47,336 nucleotides of DNA from Ignavibacteriales bacterium. GTDB lineage: Bacteria; Bacteroidota; Ignavibacteria; Ignavibacteriales; Ignavibacteriaceae. Location: NCBI GenBank assembly GCA_012517155.1, contig JAAYVN010000050.1:1-47336 (forward strand). The letters are read 5' to 3'. Position numbers and translations under genes: made by a program. Each line of letters opens with the position of its first letter. Position 1 is the stretch's first letter. Shown piece by piece: positions 9,036-16,521 of this stretch. A model generated the notes under the pieces. The model was not told where the DNA came from. It worked only from the letters and a program-made list of their open reading frames with translations, and searched no databases.

Positions 9036-11084
9036 TTGCACTATTTTTGTAATTCCGTTAAGATTGTCTCATTATTGATTTTGTTCGTTTTTCTCATGCA
9101 AGTTCGAGTTTCTGCTCAGAGATATATTACCTCGATTGACTCTGCATTAGTTTCGGAAATTGAACGCACCTCCGGAGATGCAAGAATAAATAAGGTTAAA
9201 AAACTTGTTCAATACTACGTTAATACTTCCCCCACAAATGGTGAGAGGTGGATTGAGGAGGGAATTAACTATTCCCGGTCTGTTAAAGATGAAAAAACCG
9301 AAGCTGATTTCATGCTTTTAAATGGGAAAATATGTTTGATAAGAAGCCAGTACAGGGATGCGTTAGATTATTATCAAAAAGCTCTTTTGATATACAATAA
9401 GCTGAAATCGGAAAACGAAATCGCATCATGCTATAACGAAATAGCCTATGTCTCTAATTATATTGGTGAATTTCAGAAGGGATTGGAATACAGTTACAAA
9501 GCAGAAAAACTTGCAACTGAGATAAAAGATCAAATTAATCAAGCCGATGCTTTTAATAACATTTCAATAAGTAACTATCTGCTTAAAGATTCTCTCAAAG
9601 CAGAACAATATTATAAAAAGGCATTAGCACTTTCAAAGCAGATTGATTATCCGATAGGATTAGCAGCAGCATATGTACATAAAAGCATTTACTTATTTTC
9701 CGCGGGTCAATTTGACAACGGATTGGAATATGCTTTCATGGCTTTGGACGAGTATAAGAGAGTTGACTACCGACGTGGAATTGCCGGAACGCTCGAAAAT
9801 ATTGCTCTGCTCTACAGAAAAAAGAAGGAATTTACAAAGTCTCTGAATTATCATAACCAATCATTAGAAATTAAAGGACAAATTGGCGATAAACAAGGAA
9901 TTGCGGCAACTTATGCTAATATCGGACTGATTTATTGGGATACAAATGACAGAGAGAAAGCAAAAATATATTTCCAGAAGTCGTACGACTTAAGGTATGT
10001 TTTAGGTGATTTAAGGGGACTGGGGGTTGTATCAGATTTCTTTTCTCAATTATTCGAAGAAGAAGGGAATTATAAAGAATCACTAAGATATTATAAACTG
10101 TACAAAACTTATCAGGACACTCTTTTTAATGAAAAAAAACAGATCCAGATCAATATGCTATCCGCCCAATACGAATCCGAAAAGAAAGAGAGTCAAATAA
10201 AACAACTTGAAGCAGATAATGCCCTTAACAAAACTATTTTTTACTACTTACTGATTATTGCAATTCTGGCAATATCCGTCGCTATTCTATTTGGTGTTCT
10301 AATTCAAAAAAACAAGAAGACCAACCAAATCCTGATAAGGAAGAATGAACAGATAACAGAGCAGAAAGAATTGCTGGAGAAATTAAATTCCGAATTAAGC
10401 CTAACAAATGCTGAAAAAGACAAGCTGTTTGCAATAATAGCACATGATTTAAAGAGTCCATTCCAATCAATACTTGGATTTAGTGATATTATAACAACTG
10501 AATCAGACAAATTATCGAAAGAGGAAATCCTTAATTATTTCCAACTTATTAGTGAATCAAATAATAATCTTTATGAACTCATTGAAAATTTGTTGAGCTG
10601 GTCGTTAATAAAGATGGGCAAACTAAAAATTAATCCTGAACCATTCACACCAATTGATGATATAAACAAGATAATAAGGCTGTATCATGGGAATCTTCAT
10701 GAAAAGAATATTTCGGTAAATCTTGAAGCAAGTAAAGAAGATCATTTAAATATTGACAGAAATTCGTTCATGATAATACTACGCAATCTGATATCTAATT
10801 CTATAAAATATACAAAATCGGGGGGGAGTATTGATATAACAGCACATAAGTCCGATGGGGTTTATGAATTGAAAGTCAGAGACTCCGGGGTTGGGATGTC
10901 CGAAGAAGTTATTGAGGATATTTTATCAAAGGATATCAACTCGACTTCCGGAACCCGCGGAGAAAAAGGGACCGGATTTGGCTTAATGATCTGTCTGGAA
11001 ATGATAGAAAGAAACAATGGCAAATTAGATATTTCGAGTACACCCGGAAAAGGTACTGAATTCAAAGTCATTTTTAATTGTTAG
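9036..11084 (+). CDS. TPR-containing sensor histidine kinase
   Basis: 682 residues from a TTG start: the frame is closed by TAA at 9030-9032 and AAAGG lies ten bases before the TTG. A signal peptide ends near VSAQ (about residue 28). The next roughly 340 residues are tetratricopeptide repeats (YYQKALLIYNKL, YYKKALALSKQ, YFQKSYDLR). A transmembrane span (about 399-422) and a coiled coil precede the kinase. The H-box is IIAHDLKSPFQSILGFS with His470; the N-box is NLISNSIKYT, with G boxes RDSGVGM and GTGFGLMIC. A periplasmic TPR sensor would thus signal to a cytoplasmic kinase. No response regulator gene is adjacent or elsewhere in the window. Confidence 0.9.
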   Translation: MHYFCNSVKIVSLLILFVFLMQVRVSAQRYITSIDSALVSEIERTSGDARINKVKKLVQYYVNTSPTNGERWIEEGINYSRSVKDEKTEADFMLLNGKICLIRSQYRDALDYYQKALLIYNKLKSENEIASCYNEIAYVSNYIGEFQKGLEYSYKAEKLATEIKDQINQADAFNNISISNYLLKDSLKAEQYYKKALALSKQIDYPIGLAAAYVHKSIYLFSAGQFDNGLEYAFMALDEYKRVDYRRGIAGTLENIALLYRKKKEFTKSLNYHNQSLEIKGQIGDKQGIAATYANIGLIYWDTNDREKAKIYFQKSYDLRYVLGDLRGLGVVSDFFSQLFEEEGNYKESLRYYKLYKTYQDTLFNEKKQIQINMLSAQYESEKKESQIKQLEADNALNKTIFYYLLIIAILAISVAILFGVLIQKNKKTNQILIRKNEQITEQKELLEKLNSELSLTNAEKDKLFAIIAHDLKSPFQSILGFSDIITTESDKLSKEEILNYFQLISESNNNLYELIENLLSWSLIKMGKLKINPEPFTPIDDINKIIRLYHGNLHEKNISVNLEASKEDHLNIDRNSFMIILRNLISNSIKYTKSGGSIDITAHKSDGVYELKVRDSGVGMSEEVIEDILSKDINSTSGTRGEKGTGFGLMICLEMIERNNGKLDISSTPGKGTEFKVIFNC

Positions 11085-11119
11085 TATAATATGTAAACAA
11101 AAAAATTGAAGAGGTAAAA

Positions 11120-12367
11120 ATGTTTGATCCAAATTATAAATTTACTTGTGTTGACAGATTCTTAAAATATGTTAAATATGACACACAATCAGATGATGAT
11201 TCAAAATCATTTCCAAGTACCGAGAAGCAAAAGGAATTATCCAGGGAACTCGTAAAAGAACTGCTTGAAACAGGTATTAAGGATGCGCACCTGGACGAGC
11301 ACGGTTATGTTTATGCAACTCTTCCTGCAAACACCGACAAGGATGTCCCGGTAATTGGATTTATAGCACACGTTGACACATCGCCTGCAGTAAGCGGAGC
11401 AAATGTGAATCCGATAATCCACAAGAATTATCAGGGCGGGGATATAAAACTTCCAAAAGATGGAATCGTTATCAGAGCAAATGACAATCCGGATTTGGCC
11501 AATATGAAAGGATATGACATTATAACCGCAGACGGGACAACGTTACTTGGAGCAGATAATAAATGCGGTGTTGCGGAAATAATGGACGCAGTCAACTATC
11601 TTTTACTGCACCCGGAAATAAAACATGGAACCATTAAGATTTGCTTTACGCCGGATGAGGAAGTTGGCAGAGGAACAGAAAAATTCGACCTTGTCAAATT
11701 TGGGGCGAAGTATGCTTACACGGTTGACGGTCAATCACGAGGAGAAGTGGAGGATGAGACTTTCTCGGCTGATGCAATGACGCTAACATTTCATGGAAGG
11801 AATATACATCCCGGATATGCGAAAGGGAAAATGGTCAACTCGATAAAACTCGCCTCAAAATTCATGGAGTCGCTACCGAAAGACAAGCTTTCACCGGAAA
11901 CGACAGAAGGGCGCGAAGGATATGTTCATTGTGTTGCTATAAATGGAAATGAAGAAGAAACTGTTTTGAAATTTATCATAAGAGATTTTGAAGACGAAAA
12001 ATTAAAAGATTATGAAAAATTTCTAATTGATCTTGGTAATAAAACAGTTGAAGGGATAAAGGATGCAAAATTCTCGTATAAAGTGATGGAGCAATACAGG
12101 AATATGAGAACGGTAATTAAGGAGCATCCTCAGGTAACTGACAATGCAATTGAAGCGATGAAAAGGATGAACATTGAACCGATAATGTCTCCGATAAGAG
12201 GCGGAACCGATGGATCAAGATTATCTTTGATGGGGCTTCCAACTCCAAACATTTTTGCAGGTGAACATAGTTTTCATTCGAAAACCGAGTGGGTCGCTGT
12301 GCAGGATATGGAGGTAGCCGTCCAATTAATAGTAGAAATAAGTAAAGTCTGGGAAGAAAAAAGTTAA
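11120..12367 (+). CDS. pepT: Peptidase T (tripeptide aminopeptidase)
   Basis: 415 residues, standard for PepT of the M20B family, a cytoplasmic di-zinc enzyme that removes the N-terminal residue from tripeptides. Metal and catalytic residues are visible in GFIAHVDTSPA (His84, Asp86), LLGADNKCG (Asp146), TPDEEVGRG (Glu180/181), YTVDGQSRGEVEDETF and the late AGEHSFHSKTEWV. The lid phrase GRNIHPGYAKGKMVN is characteristic. GAGGT precedes the ATG by seven bases. It follows the histidine kinase by 35 bases and precedes a glycosyltransferase by 27, with no terminator between. Confidence 0.93.
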   Translation: MFDPNYKFTCVDRFLKYVKYDTQSDDDSKSFPSTEKQKELSRELVKELLETGIKDAHLDEHGYVYATLPANTDKDVPVIGFIAHVDTSPAVSGANVNPIIHKNYQGGDIKLPKDGIVIRANDNPDLANMKGYDIITADGTTLLGADNKCGVAEIMDAVNYLLLHPEIKHGTIKICFTPDEEVGRGTEKFDLVKFGAKYAYTVDGQSRGEVEDETFSADAMTLTFHGRNIHPGYAKGKMVNSIKLASKFMESLPKDKLSPETTEGREGYVHCVAINGNEEETVLKFIIRDFEDEKLKDYEKFLIDLGNKTVEGIKDAKFSYKVMEQYRNMRTVIKEHPQVTDNAIEAMKRMNIEPIMSPIRGGTDGSRLSLMGLPTPNIFAGEHSFHSKTEWVAVQDMEVAVQLIVEISKVWEEKS

Positions 12368-12394
12368 GCCGATAAGACGACCTTATATGTATCC

Positions 12395-13153
12395 ATGATT
12401 TCGGCAATAATAATAACCTACAACGAAGAAAAAAATATAAGGGATTGTCTTGAATCCATTAAGTGGGCAGATGAGATAATTCTTGTTGATTCACACAGCA
12501 TTGACCGCACGGTTGATATTGCGAAAGAATATACTGATAAAATATTAAACAGGACTTGGGAAGGATTTGCTGCCCAAAAAGATTTTGCATACCGACAAGC
12601 CAAAGGTGACTGGGTGTTAAGTATCGATGCAGATGAGAGGGTTACTCCTGAACTCAAGAATGAAATCCTGAAAGTTATCTCTGAGGATAAAGAAGCGGAA
12701 GGATTTAAGATACCCAGGCGGAATTTTTTCTTAGGGAAATGGATCAGGACGTGTCACTGGTATCCTGACTATCAATTACGATTATTCAGAAACGGGAAAG
12801 CCCGAATGCATTTTGTAAAAGTGCACGAAGGCTTTCTGGTTGAGGGAATGACTAAAGAGCTAAAACATGATTTGATCCACCTGACATTTGAAAATTTAGC
12901 TGATATCTACCGGAAAATAAATTACTACTCCACATTAGCGGCAGAGGAAAAGTGGGAGAGAAAGAAAGTGGGGGCTTTCTCAATTTTTCTGCATGCAACC
13001 GCTGCATTTTTTACTGATTTTATTTCAAGGAAGGGATTCAAGGATGGAATACATGGATTTCTTGTTTCCACAATAAACATGAGTACTAATCTACTGACTT
13101 ATATTAAAATCTGGGAAAAACAGAGGAATAAAAGAACCGGAATTAATCTTTAA
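12395..13153 (+). CDS. Family 2 glycosyltransferase, WaaE/KdtX-like
   Basis: 252 residues. The GT-A fold opens with ISAIIITYNEEKNIRDCLES, followed by EIILVDSHSIDRTVDIA and the DxD-type motif WVLSIDADERVTPEL. The central HWYPDYQLRLFRNGKARMHF and VHEGFLVEG motifs match the WaaE/KdtX group that adds a sugar to the lipopolysaccharide core. The C-terminal part has a hydrophobic, membrane-associating stretch. Its 3' end overlaps the convergent aminotransferase gene by 11 bases. The proximity to two family 9 transferases and a sugar aminotransferase supports a role in surface polysaccharide synthesis. Confidence 0.87.
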   Translation: MISAIIITYNEEKNIRDCLESIKWADEIILVDSHSIDRTVDIAKEYTDKILNRTWEGFAAQKDFAYRQAKGDWVLSIDADERVTPELKNEILKVISEDKEAEGFKIPRRNFFLGKWIRTCHWYPDYQLRLFRNGKARMHFVKVHEGFLVEGMTKELKHDLIHLTFENLADIYRKINYYSTLAAEEKWERKKVGAFSIFLHATAAFFTDFISRKGFKDGIHGFLVSTINMSTNLLTYIKIWEKQRNKRTGINL

Positions 13154-14240
13154 AGAATTTCCTGAAACTAGCCGCAATCAACTCAAGTTGCTCATCTGAA
13201 ATAGTCGGAAAACTAGGAAGATTTATTCCACGCCAACCAATATCCTCAGCAACAGGAAGTTTCTGATACTTCTGAGAGAACATGGGCATAGTATGTACCG
13301 GATAAAAGGTTGGTCTGGTTTCGATAGAATCCGATTTCAACTGTTCACGAAGTTTTTCTCTGACATTTCTATTTTCAACGAGAATTGAAATCATCCAATA
13401 AGTATGGAAAGTACCCTGAACTTCTTTATGAAAGTCAACCGGATATTCTTTTAGAATTTCCATGAATTTCTGTGCGAGTTTTCTTTTTGCACTAATCTTT
13501 TCATCTGCCTTCTCTAGCTGCGCCAAGCCAATGGCAGCACATATATTAGTCATCCGATAATTAAAACCAAGAACGTCATGCCAGTATTCCCTATACTTTG
13601 CGAGTCCATGCATGCGCAGGTGATAAGCACGATCCCACAAAGTTTCGTCATTAGTCACAACCATTCCACCTTCCCCGGTAGTTATGGTCTTATTTCCGTA
13701 GAAACTAAAGCAAGCAATATCCCCAAACGTGCCAACTCTTTTTCCGTTGTATTCAGAACCAAAAGCTTCTGCGCAGTCCTCAATTACAAACAACTTGAAT
13801 TCCTTAGCGATTTTTACAATTTCATCCATTTCACAAGGTTGTCCGTAGAGGTGGACTACCATAATAGCGCGAGTTTTAGAAGTGATTGCTTTGCGAATCT
13901 GAGCGGGATCAATTTGCCATGAAGAATAGAGGGAATCAACAAATACAGGAGTAGCCCCGGCATGGCAGATAGTACTCACAGAAGCTATATATGTAAAAGA
14001 TGGCACAATGACTTCGTCACCGGGACCTATACCAAGGGTAACAAGTGCAAGGTGAAGTGCAACTGTTCCATTAGAGACTGAAACGGCATGGTTGCTACCG
14101 ATATATTTAATGAACTCATTTTCAAACCTCCCTATAAAATCACCTCGGGAAGAAATCCAAGAAGAATCCAGGCACTCGTTAACATATTTTTTTTCATTGC
14201 CCGAAAGAGAAGGCTGATATATTGGTACTTTGTATCCCAT
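13143..14240 (-). CDS. DegT/DnrJ/EryC1 family PLP aminotransferase (perosamine synthase-like)
   Basis: 365 residues. It would transfer an amino group from glutamate to a keto-sugar nucleotide. The N-terminal YQPSLSGNEKKYVNECLDSS and WISSRGDFIGRFE are typical of the GDP-perosamine synthase (Per/RfbE) subgroup. The PLP lysine is Lys184 in FYGNKTITTGEGG. Other family marks are SNGTVALHLAL, DEVIVPSFTYIAS and FVIEDCAEAFGSEYNGK. It ends the long minus-strand run after two heptosyltransferase-like genes, fitting a role in making an amino sugar for lipopolysaccharide. The exact sugar product cannot be fixed from sequence. Confidence 0.9.
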   Translation of the reverse strand: MGYKVPIYQPSLSGNEKKYVNECLDSSWISSRGDFIGRFENEFIKYIGSNHAVSVSNGTVALHLALVTLGIGPGDEVIVPSFTYIASVSTICHAGATPVFVDSLYSSWQIDPAQIRKAITSKTRAIMVVHLYGQPCEMDEIVKIAKEFKLFVIEDCAEAFGSEYNGKRVGTFGDIACFSFYGNKTITTGEGGMVVTNDETLWDRAYHLRMHGLAKYREYWHDVLGFNYRMTNICAAIGLAQLEKADEKISAKRKLAQKFMEILKEYPVDFHKEVQGTFHTYWMISILVENRNVREKLREQLKSDSIETRPTFYPVHTMPMFSQKYQKLPVAEDIGWRGINLPSFPTISDEQLELIAASFRKFFKD

Positions 14241-14254
14241 TTTCAGACTCTAAT

Positions 14255-14285
14255 TAAAATTAAAATTACTTTTTATAATTTACAA
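14255..14285 (-). promoter_or_regulatory. Candidate promoter for the aminotransferase gene
   Basis: On the minus strand TTG (14283-14285), 20 bases, TAATTTTA (14255-14262). It lies 14 bases from the ATG and overlaps the end of the upstream glycosyltransferase. The sequence is AT-rich, so this is weak evidence. Confidence 0.3.
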
Positions 14286-15414
14286 CCAAAGAAATAATCT
14301 TTTTCAGATCGATCATCTGAATACACTCAAGATTATAGGGACAGACTTTTTTCCAGCAAGGAGAGCAATCAAGATTTGCAGGGAAAAGTTTCTCTCCTCT
14401 TCCGTATAATTCAATTTCCGTCCAGCAAGAAAGTCCGAACCATGCAATTACATATTTTTTCAGACCGATAGCCAAATGCATTCCGAAGCTATCTCCCGTA
14501 ACAATTACGTCGCAAATATTCATATAACAGGCGCCCCTTCTTATTCCTTCAGTAGATGGTGTGTTAAGGATTTTTTGCTTTTCTTTTTCACTGAATGAGT
14601 CAATTATTTTTTGATTTCTTTCGGTATCTTCCCTACCACCCAGAAGAACAATTCGCAGATTATCATAATGGATTAAAGAGGAGATAATTTCAACGTGTTG
14701 TTCAACTGTCATTTTTTTATTAGGGAAAAGATTCGAACAGCCAGTATTAAATCCGACATATATTTTAGAGGGATCGTAGCCAATAGTTTTCTTGTAGTTT
14801 TCCTGATAGAGGAGTTCTTCATCCGTGAAAGTAAATATATACTCATCTTTTTTGTATTCAAGTTCAAATGTTTCGTGCAGAATATCAATTCCCGCACGCT
14901 GATTTTCCCTGAACTTTAACTGATCATCATTACCCAGAATATAGCTATACATTGCACTTTGATTCGCGGGAACTATTTTACCATCTTTGTTTAAGAGAAA
15001 ACCCAATTTAGTTTTAGCATTGACTTCATTCGCAAATGCGCATGCATAATCCGATTTATCGGCATTCATAAGGACATCATATTCGATATTCCTAACGATC
15101 ATTCTCTGTTCATCATTCCAGACGAATAATTTATCAATGAGTTTGTTATTAAACAAGATTTTTTCGGCAGCGGGCTGAGTTATCCAGTGAATTGTACTTA
15201 CCGGATATTTTCTTTTAATTGCCGGAAGGAGCGGGGTGTTATCCATAACATTTCCTAGTGCATCCAGAGAAACAATAAGAATTCTGACACCTATTTTTGT
15301 ATCATCAGATGCATCCTGACAACCATTTACAAGGCAATTTGTGTAAGGTTTGCAGGGTTTATAACCTGAAAAGTTTTTACAGTCGGGAATTTTAAGATCG
15401 TTATAATTTATCAT
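14266..15414 (-). CDS. Family 9 glycosyltransferase with cysteine-rich ends (heptosyltransferase-like)
   Basis: 382 residues. The GT-B core contains ILIVSLDALGNVMDNTPLLP, the opening of ADP-heptose:LPS heptosyltransferases, and VGFNTGCSNLFPNKKM plus VTGDSFGMHLAIGLKKYV in the donor-binding half. Unusual are four cysteines in the first 35 residues (12, 21, 27, 32; phrase GYKPCKPYTNC) and a second cluster near the end (LDCSPCWKKVCPYNLEC), suggesting a metal site that brings the termini together. It lies 48 bases downstream of a second family 9 gene and 25 bases before the aminotransferase. Acceptor sugar unknown. Confidence 0.85.
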   Translation of the reverse strand: MINYNDLKIPDCKNFSGYKPCKPYTNCLVNGCQDASDDTKIGVRILIVSLDALGNVMDNTPLLPAIKRKYPVSTIHWITQPAAEKILFNNKLIDKLFVWNDEQRMIVRNIEYDVLMNADKSDYACAFANEVNAKTKLGFLLNKDGKIVPANQSAMYSYILGNDDQLKFRENQRAGIDILHETFELEYKKDEYIFTFTDEELLYQENYKKTIGYDPSKIYVGFNTGCSNLFPNKKMTVEQHVEIISSLIHYDNLRIVLLGGREDTERNQKIIDSFSEKEKQKILNTPSTEGIRRGACYMNICDVIVTGDSFGMHLAIGLKKYVIAWFGLSCWTEIELYGRGEKLFPANLDCSPCWKKVCPYNLECIQMIDLKKIISLVVNYKK

Positions 15415-15452
15415 ATTATGTTAAAAGAATATTGAAAATAATTTCTCAAAGA

Positions 15453-15472
15453 TAAGTCTTTCTTAAGACTTA
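15453..15472 (-). other. Small hairpin and -7-like motif between the two family 9 transferases
   Basis: TAAGTCTT, loop TCTT, AAGACTTA forms an 8-bp stem that spans the stop codon of the upstream gene. There is no T tract after it on the minus strand. Instead an exact -7-like TATCTTTG (15447-15454) follows, 32 bases before the next ATG, but without a matching -33 TTG. It could be a weak terminator, a processing site or an internal promoter. Confidence 0.3.
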
Positions 15473-16521
15473 AAAAACTGCTTCATTGCGTCAATAACTG
15501 TTGTAACCTCAAGCCCGGATTCAATTCCACACTGATGCTGATCGGCACTGCAGAATTTTTTACAAGCTGATTCGGAGACTTCAAGATTAACTGATACTTT
15601 ATTAAGTATTCCCCAATGAGCAGCAGAACTAACATTTCTACGGCAATGCAGACCGATACAGCTTTTGTTAAGGGCATCAGCCAAATGGAGAGGTCCCGTT
15701 GAGGGACAGATCAACAAGTCAATTTCAGAAAGAAAAACTATCAATTCCCTTAAGCTTTTCAACTCTGAAGCGACATCCAATACAATGTCAGAGTCGATTT
15801 GATATTTTGTTTTACACATATTATTTATCTCTCCCACAGAGGATAAAAAGTCCGGGGACATCTCCAAAGCAGTTAGAAAGAGTTTTATCTTAGACATGTC
15901 GAAATGGTTAAAGATCTCTTTAATTAGCTCAAGATATTTTTCCTCACTCCAATTAGGTGCAGAGCCTTTTGTTCCTGTATGAATAACAAGAATAAAATCA
16001 TCATGTTTAACCCCCTTAGATTCCAGGAAGGAGCGGGCTTGATTTTTTTCGTCATGGGTAACAAATATTTCGGGAACAAGGTTATCTGATTTAACACCAA
16101 GGCGACGAGCCAGATCCATGCAGTAATCTGCCTCATGGCGCAGAGGTATATAATTATTTCTTGAGACGGATTGCATAAAAGTAATCACTTCATATATTTT
16201 TCTGCCAACGCCAATCCTATGGGGTATTCCGGCAAGGAAGAGTTGATAAGCTGCTCTTTCGGTTGGAAGAACGAGTAAAGCATCAGTAAACTTGTACTTC
16301 CTAATTTCTTTAACCACTTTCCAAAAAGTGTTTTTTTCGAGATCATCAGTAAGACAAACATCAAGATGAGGATTATTCTCCATTATCGCCAGATTAGAGG
16401 GGCGCGTGAGGGTTGCTATAAAGGCATGAGGAAAAGTTTGTCGCAACTCCCGAATCATCGGAGTTATCATAACGACATCACCGACACGATCAGTCCGGAC
16501 TATTAAGATCCTTTTTTTCAA
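15463..16521 (-). CDS. Family 9 glycosyltransferase (LPS heptosyltransferase family)
   Basis: 352 residues, the usual size for WaaF/WaaC-type enzymes. It begins RILIVRTDRVGDVVMITPMI, the hallmark N-terminal strand-loop of the family. The second half carries ILVIHTGTKGSAPNWSEEKY and LLICPSTGPLHLADALNKSC, the nucleotide-sugar site. A cysteine cluster (CKKFCSADQHQCG) is present near the C-terminus, as in its neighbour. Its start overlaps the stop of the upstream patatin/barrel gene by four bases, showing co-translation. Likely role: addition of heptose or a similar sugar to the lipopolysaccharide core at the inner membrane's cytoplasmic face. Confidence 0.88.
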   Translation of the reverse strand: MKKRILIVRTDRVGDVVMITPMIRELRQTFPHAFIATLTRPSNLAIMENNPHLDVCLTDDLEKNTFWKVVKEIRKYKFTDALLVLPTERAAYQLFLAGIPHRIGVGRKIYEVITFMQSVSRNNYIPLRHEADYCMDLARRLGVKSDNLVPEIFVTHDEKNQARSFLESKGVKHDDFILVIHTGTKGSAPNWSEEKYLELIKEIFNHFDMSKIKLFLTALEMSPDFLSSVGEINNMCKTKYQIDSDIVLDVASELKSLRELIVFLSEIDLLICPSTGPLHLADALNKSCIGLHCRRNVSSAAHWGILNKVSVNLEVSESACKKFCSADQHQCGIESGLEVTTVIDAMKQFFKS

